Assembly: GCA_036389695.1 (NCBI GenBank)
Contig: DASVWG010000217.1
Location: 1 to 6,505, forward strand
Length of the DNA stretch: 6,505 nucleotides
Reading direction: 5' to 3'
From: JALZHR01 sp036389695
GTDB taxonomy: Bacteria; Acidobacteriota; Blastocatellia; Pyrinomonadales; Pyrinomonadaceae
Shown here: piece by piece, positions 5,120 to 6,505 of the stretch
Position numbering within the stretch: position 1 is the first letter of the stretch
Layout: every line of letters begins with the position of its first letter
The notes under the pieces: model-generated
Told to the model about the DNA's origin: nothing
Databases searched by the model: none
The model's input: the letters and a program-made list of their open reading frames with translations, nothing else
Translations under genes and position numbers: made by a program

Positions 5120-5947
5120 TTACGTCGTGCGGAACAGATACCAGTTATCCGCCAGATGTTCGACCCAGATGTATTCGTAGGTCGTGATTTCCGGCGGTTT
5201 GCCCGACGGCGAATAAACGAAGCCGACCGTGTTGTCCGTCATTCCGCCGATAACGATTTCGACGTCGCCGTTTTTTCCGCCGGTCAGCAGTCTGAGATTT
5301 AATTTTTTCAGCAGCGCCGCCGCTTCGGGAAATTGCCTGTCGTCCGTGCGAACGTAGAGCGGCGACGGTGCGGCGGCGCTTTTTTGCTGCGCCAGAGTGC
5401 GCAGTTTGTCGAGCGACGCGCGGTTTTCGTTGAACCAAACGCCTAAATCCTTGTCCGCGGCGAGCGTCAGTTTCAGATTGGCGAATTCCTGTTTTTCGTC
5501 CGCGCTCAAATCCGTCCGCTCTTTCCAGATGCCGTATAAATTTTCGACCATTGCCGGCAAAGCGAACGCGCGCAAAGCGTAAGCCTTCCAGCTCGCGCCG
5601 TCGTTTTTCAGATAAAAATAAACGTCAATCGTGCGGTCGTTGACGCCGGGAATTTGAAATCGCCCGACGGCGCGCGTTTTATCAAGCAACAGAATTTTGT
5701 CCGGCGCGTCAGTCATTTTGCCAAACGAAACGGCTTTCGGATTCGCCAGTTCGCCAATCACTATTTCACGCGCCGCCTCGGTTTGAAGCTCCTGTTTCCT
5801 GCTCAATTCGGCGAGCCGCACCAGAACGGCGCGCGCCTGCCCGATTACTGTTTGCTGCCGCTGCTGCTGCTGCTGCTCCTGCGCGGCTGCCGTTAAAGCG
5901 GATATTGCCGTCAACAGCCATGCCGCAAATATTTTTTTGAATCGCAT
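5120..5947 (-). CDS. Secreted protein of unknown function with a poly-Gln stretch, 275 aa
   Basis: Residues 1-22 are a signal peptide ending in AAA before Gln23. The mature N-terminus is a low-complexity glutamine run (Q25-29, R30, Q31-32) encoded by five consecutive CAG codons. A charged, probably helical region follows (36-70). The body includes a beta-like section with DRTIDVYFYLKNDGASWKAY (about 104-123), then helices to about 195, then a C-terminal domain with DVEIVIGGMTDNTVGFVYSP and a final EYIWVEHLADNWYLFRTT. The mature protein has no cysteine, unlike most of its neighbours. There is no Shine-Dalgarno, only an A-rich leader; a second ATG 10 nt upstream is followed at once by GAA TAA and so cannot be the start. 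The gap to the preceding gene is 27 nt. No family or catalytic motif recognised. Confidence 0.86.
   Translation of the reverse strand: MRFKKIFAAWLLTAISALTAAAQEQQQQQRQQTVIGQARAVLVRLAELSRKQELQTEAAREIVIGELANPKAVSFGKMTDAPDKILLLDKTRAVGRFQIPGVNDRTIDVYFYLKNDGASWKAYALRAFALPAMVENLYGIWKERTDLSADEKQEFANLKLTLAADKDLGVWFNENRASLDKLRTLAQQKSAAAPSPLYVRTDDRQFPEAAALLKKLNLRLLTGGKNGDVEIVIGGMTDNTVGFVYSPSGKPPEITTYEYIWVEHLADNWYLFRTT
5852..5881. repeat. CTG/CAG trinucleotide repeat encoding poly-Gln
   Basis: Five perfect CTG units (5861-5875) are flanked by imperfect CCG, CTC and CTG triplets. They encode the glutamine run just after the signal-peptide cleavage site of the 275-aa protein. Slippage would change the protein length in single-residue steps without shifting the frame. 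Confidence 0.8.
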
Positions 5948-5974
5948 AATTTTATTCCATTTTTTTTTATCTTT

Positions 5975-6487
5975 TCACGAGCAAAGCTCGAATCTCGACC
6001 AGTAAAATAAACCTCCGCGACCTTCGTGGCAATGCCAGCGCGAGCCGCCCCACTCAACTTCCCACGCGCCGTCGTCCGCCGCGCGCCTCAAATCGATTCT
6101 GTCTTCTACGCCGGCGACCGAATCGTCGCCGACCAGCGGGTCGGCAAGCACAATGACTGTCGCGTGATTTTCGTCGCTCCGGTAAACCTTGACCTTTGTC
6201 GGGTCGCTGCATTCGATTTCCGCCGCGCATCCGTCGCTGTTGCCGCCGCGCGACATCCAGACGCCGACTTCAAAAGGGTTTCTCGTCCAAGCCGCATTCG
6301 CGCGACGTTTTTCCGCATACTCGCGTCTGATGACGGAAACTCTTTCATATTCGGCATTCTCCAAATCCCACGGCGAGTAAAAAACGCGCGGAGTCGGCTC
6401 GGCGACGAGCAGAGAAATCAACCACGCGAGCGCGAGCGCGCCGACCGCCGTAAATATTTTCAGAAAAAGTTTTTTGCGTCTCGTCAT
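5975..6487 (-). CDS. N-terminally anchored envelope protein of unknown function, 170 aa
   Basis: The basic N-terminus (TRRKK) precedes one hydrophobic segment at about 11-29. AEPTP follows, with no clear signal-peptidase site, so I read it as an uncleaved anchor with the rest in the periplasm. The outer part has four cysteines: Cys87 and Cys92 close together in GCAAEIEC, then Cys152 and Cys169. This arrangement suits two disulfides. The C-terminal WEVEWGGSRWHCHEGRGG (142-159) is the most distinctive motif: Trp-rich, with C-x-x-G-R-G-G. I associate the pattern with small unnamed bacterial proteins and no known activity. No Shine-Dalgarno is visible before the ATG at 6487. The A/T-rich bases 6488-6505 have stops in all three minus-strand frames or end in an ATGA overlap, so an upstream gene may end right there. 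First gene of block 1 in this window. Confidence 0.82.
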   Translation of the reverse strand: MTRRKKLFLKIFTAVGALALAWLISLLVAEPTPRVFYSPWDLENAEYERVSVIRREYAEKRRANAAWTRNPFEVGVWMSRGGNSDGCAAEIECSDPTKVKVYRSDENHATVIVLADPLVGDDSVAGVEDRIDLRRAADDGAWEVEWGGSRWHCHEGRGGLFYWSRFELCS

Positions 6488-6505
6488 AATCTTTTATTCA
6501 TAAAT

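Noticed and set aside
5978..5990. CGAGC/GCTCG hairpin at the end of the 170-aa gene as a terminator
   Set aside because: Only a 5-bp stem with a 3-nt loop, lying inside the last codons, and followed on the sense strand by A-rich rather than T-rich sequence.

Overview
All nine genes of this 6.5-kb bacterial window read leftward on the minus strand; the plus strand holds no convincing gene. The mix suggests an Acidobacteriota genome, probably class Blastocatellia. The main reason is the partial gene at the left edge, whose order of parts (a TYQGRL start domain, an RLSDARNPLAGS segment, a TQYNLGGSRVLS segment, then NNxFxGxxAG repeats) I associate with that group. This assignment comes from memory of family style, not from a search. 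The other genes also fit a didermic bacterium with many lineage-specific exported proteins.

In transcription order (right to left) there are three blocks. Block 1 (6487 to 4112) has four exported or membrane-anchored proteins of unknown function: a 170-aa N-terminally anchored protein, a 275-aa secreted protein with a poly-Gln stretch, a 171-aa cysteine-rich secreted protein with a DxDxDG loop, and a 154-aa secreted protein. Gaps are 27, 26 and 1 nt, so this is probably one operon whose start lies off the right edge. Block 1 ends in a long hairpin (4048-4100).

Block 2 (3954 to 1018) starts after a 157-nt spacer. It has a 206-aa cytoplasmic protein with two copies of one helical module, then (80 nt on) three chained genes: a 163-aa secreted protein, a 170-aa multi-pass membrane protein with a CxxCxxC loop, and a 411-aa secreted protein. 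The last three overlap by 1 and 4 nt and are very likely translationally coupled. Block 3, after a 190-nt spacer with a possible promoter, is the start of a large secreted tail-fibre-like protein cut by the left window edge (275 codons present).

No gene-free stretch exceeds 190 nt. I see no rRNA, tRNA, CRISPR array, transposase, integrase or recognisable defence gene. Six of the nine proteins carry a cleavable signal peptide, one has an uncleaved anchor and one is polytopic, so this is a cell-envelope/secretome region. The best candidate for an undescribed functional unit is the coupled trio at 1018-3253; evidence that it is a system rests on gene arrangement only.
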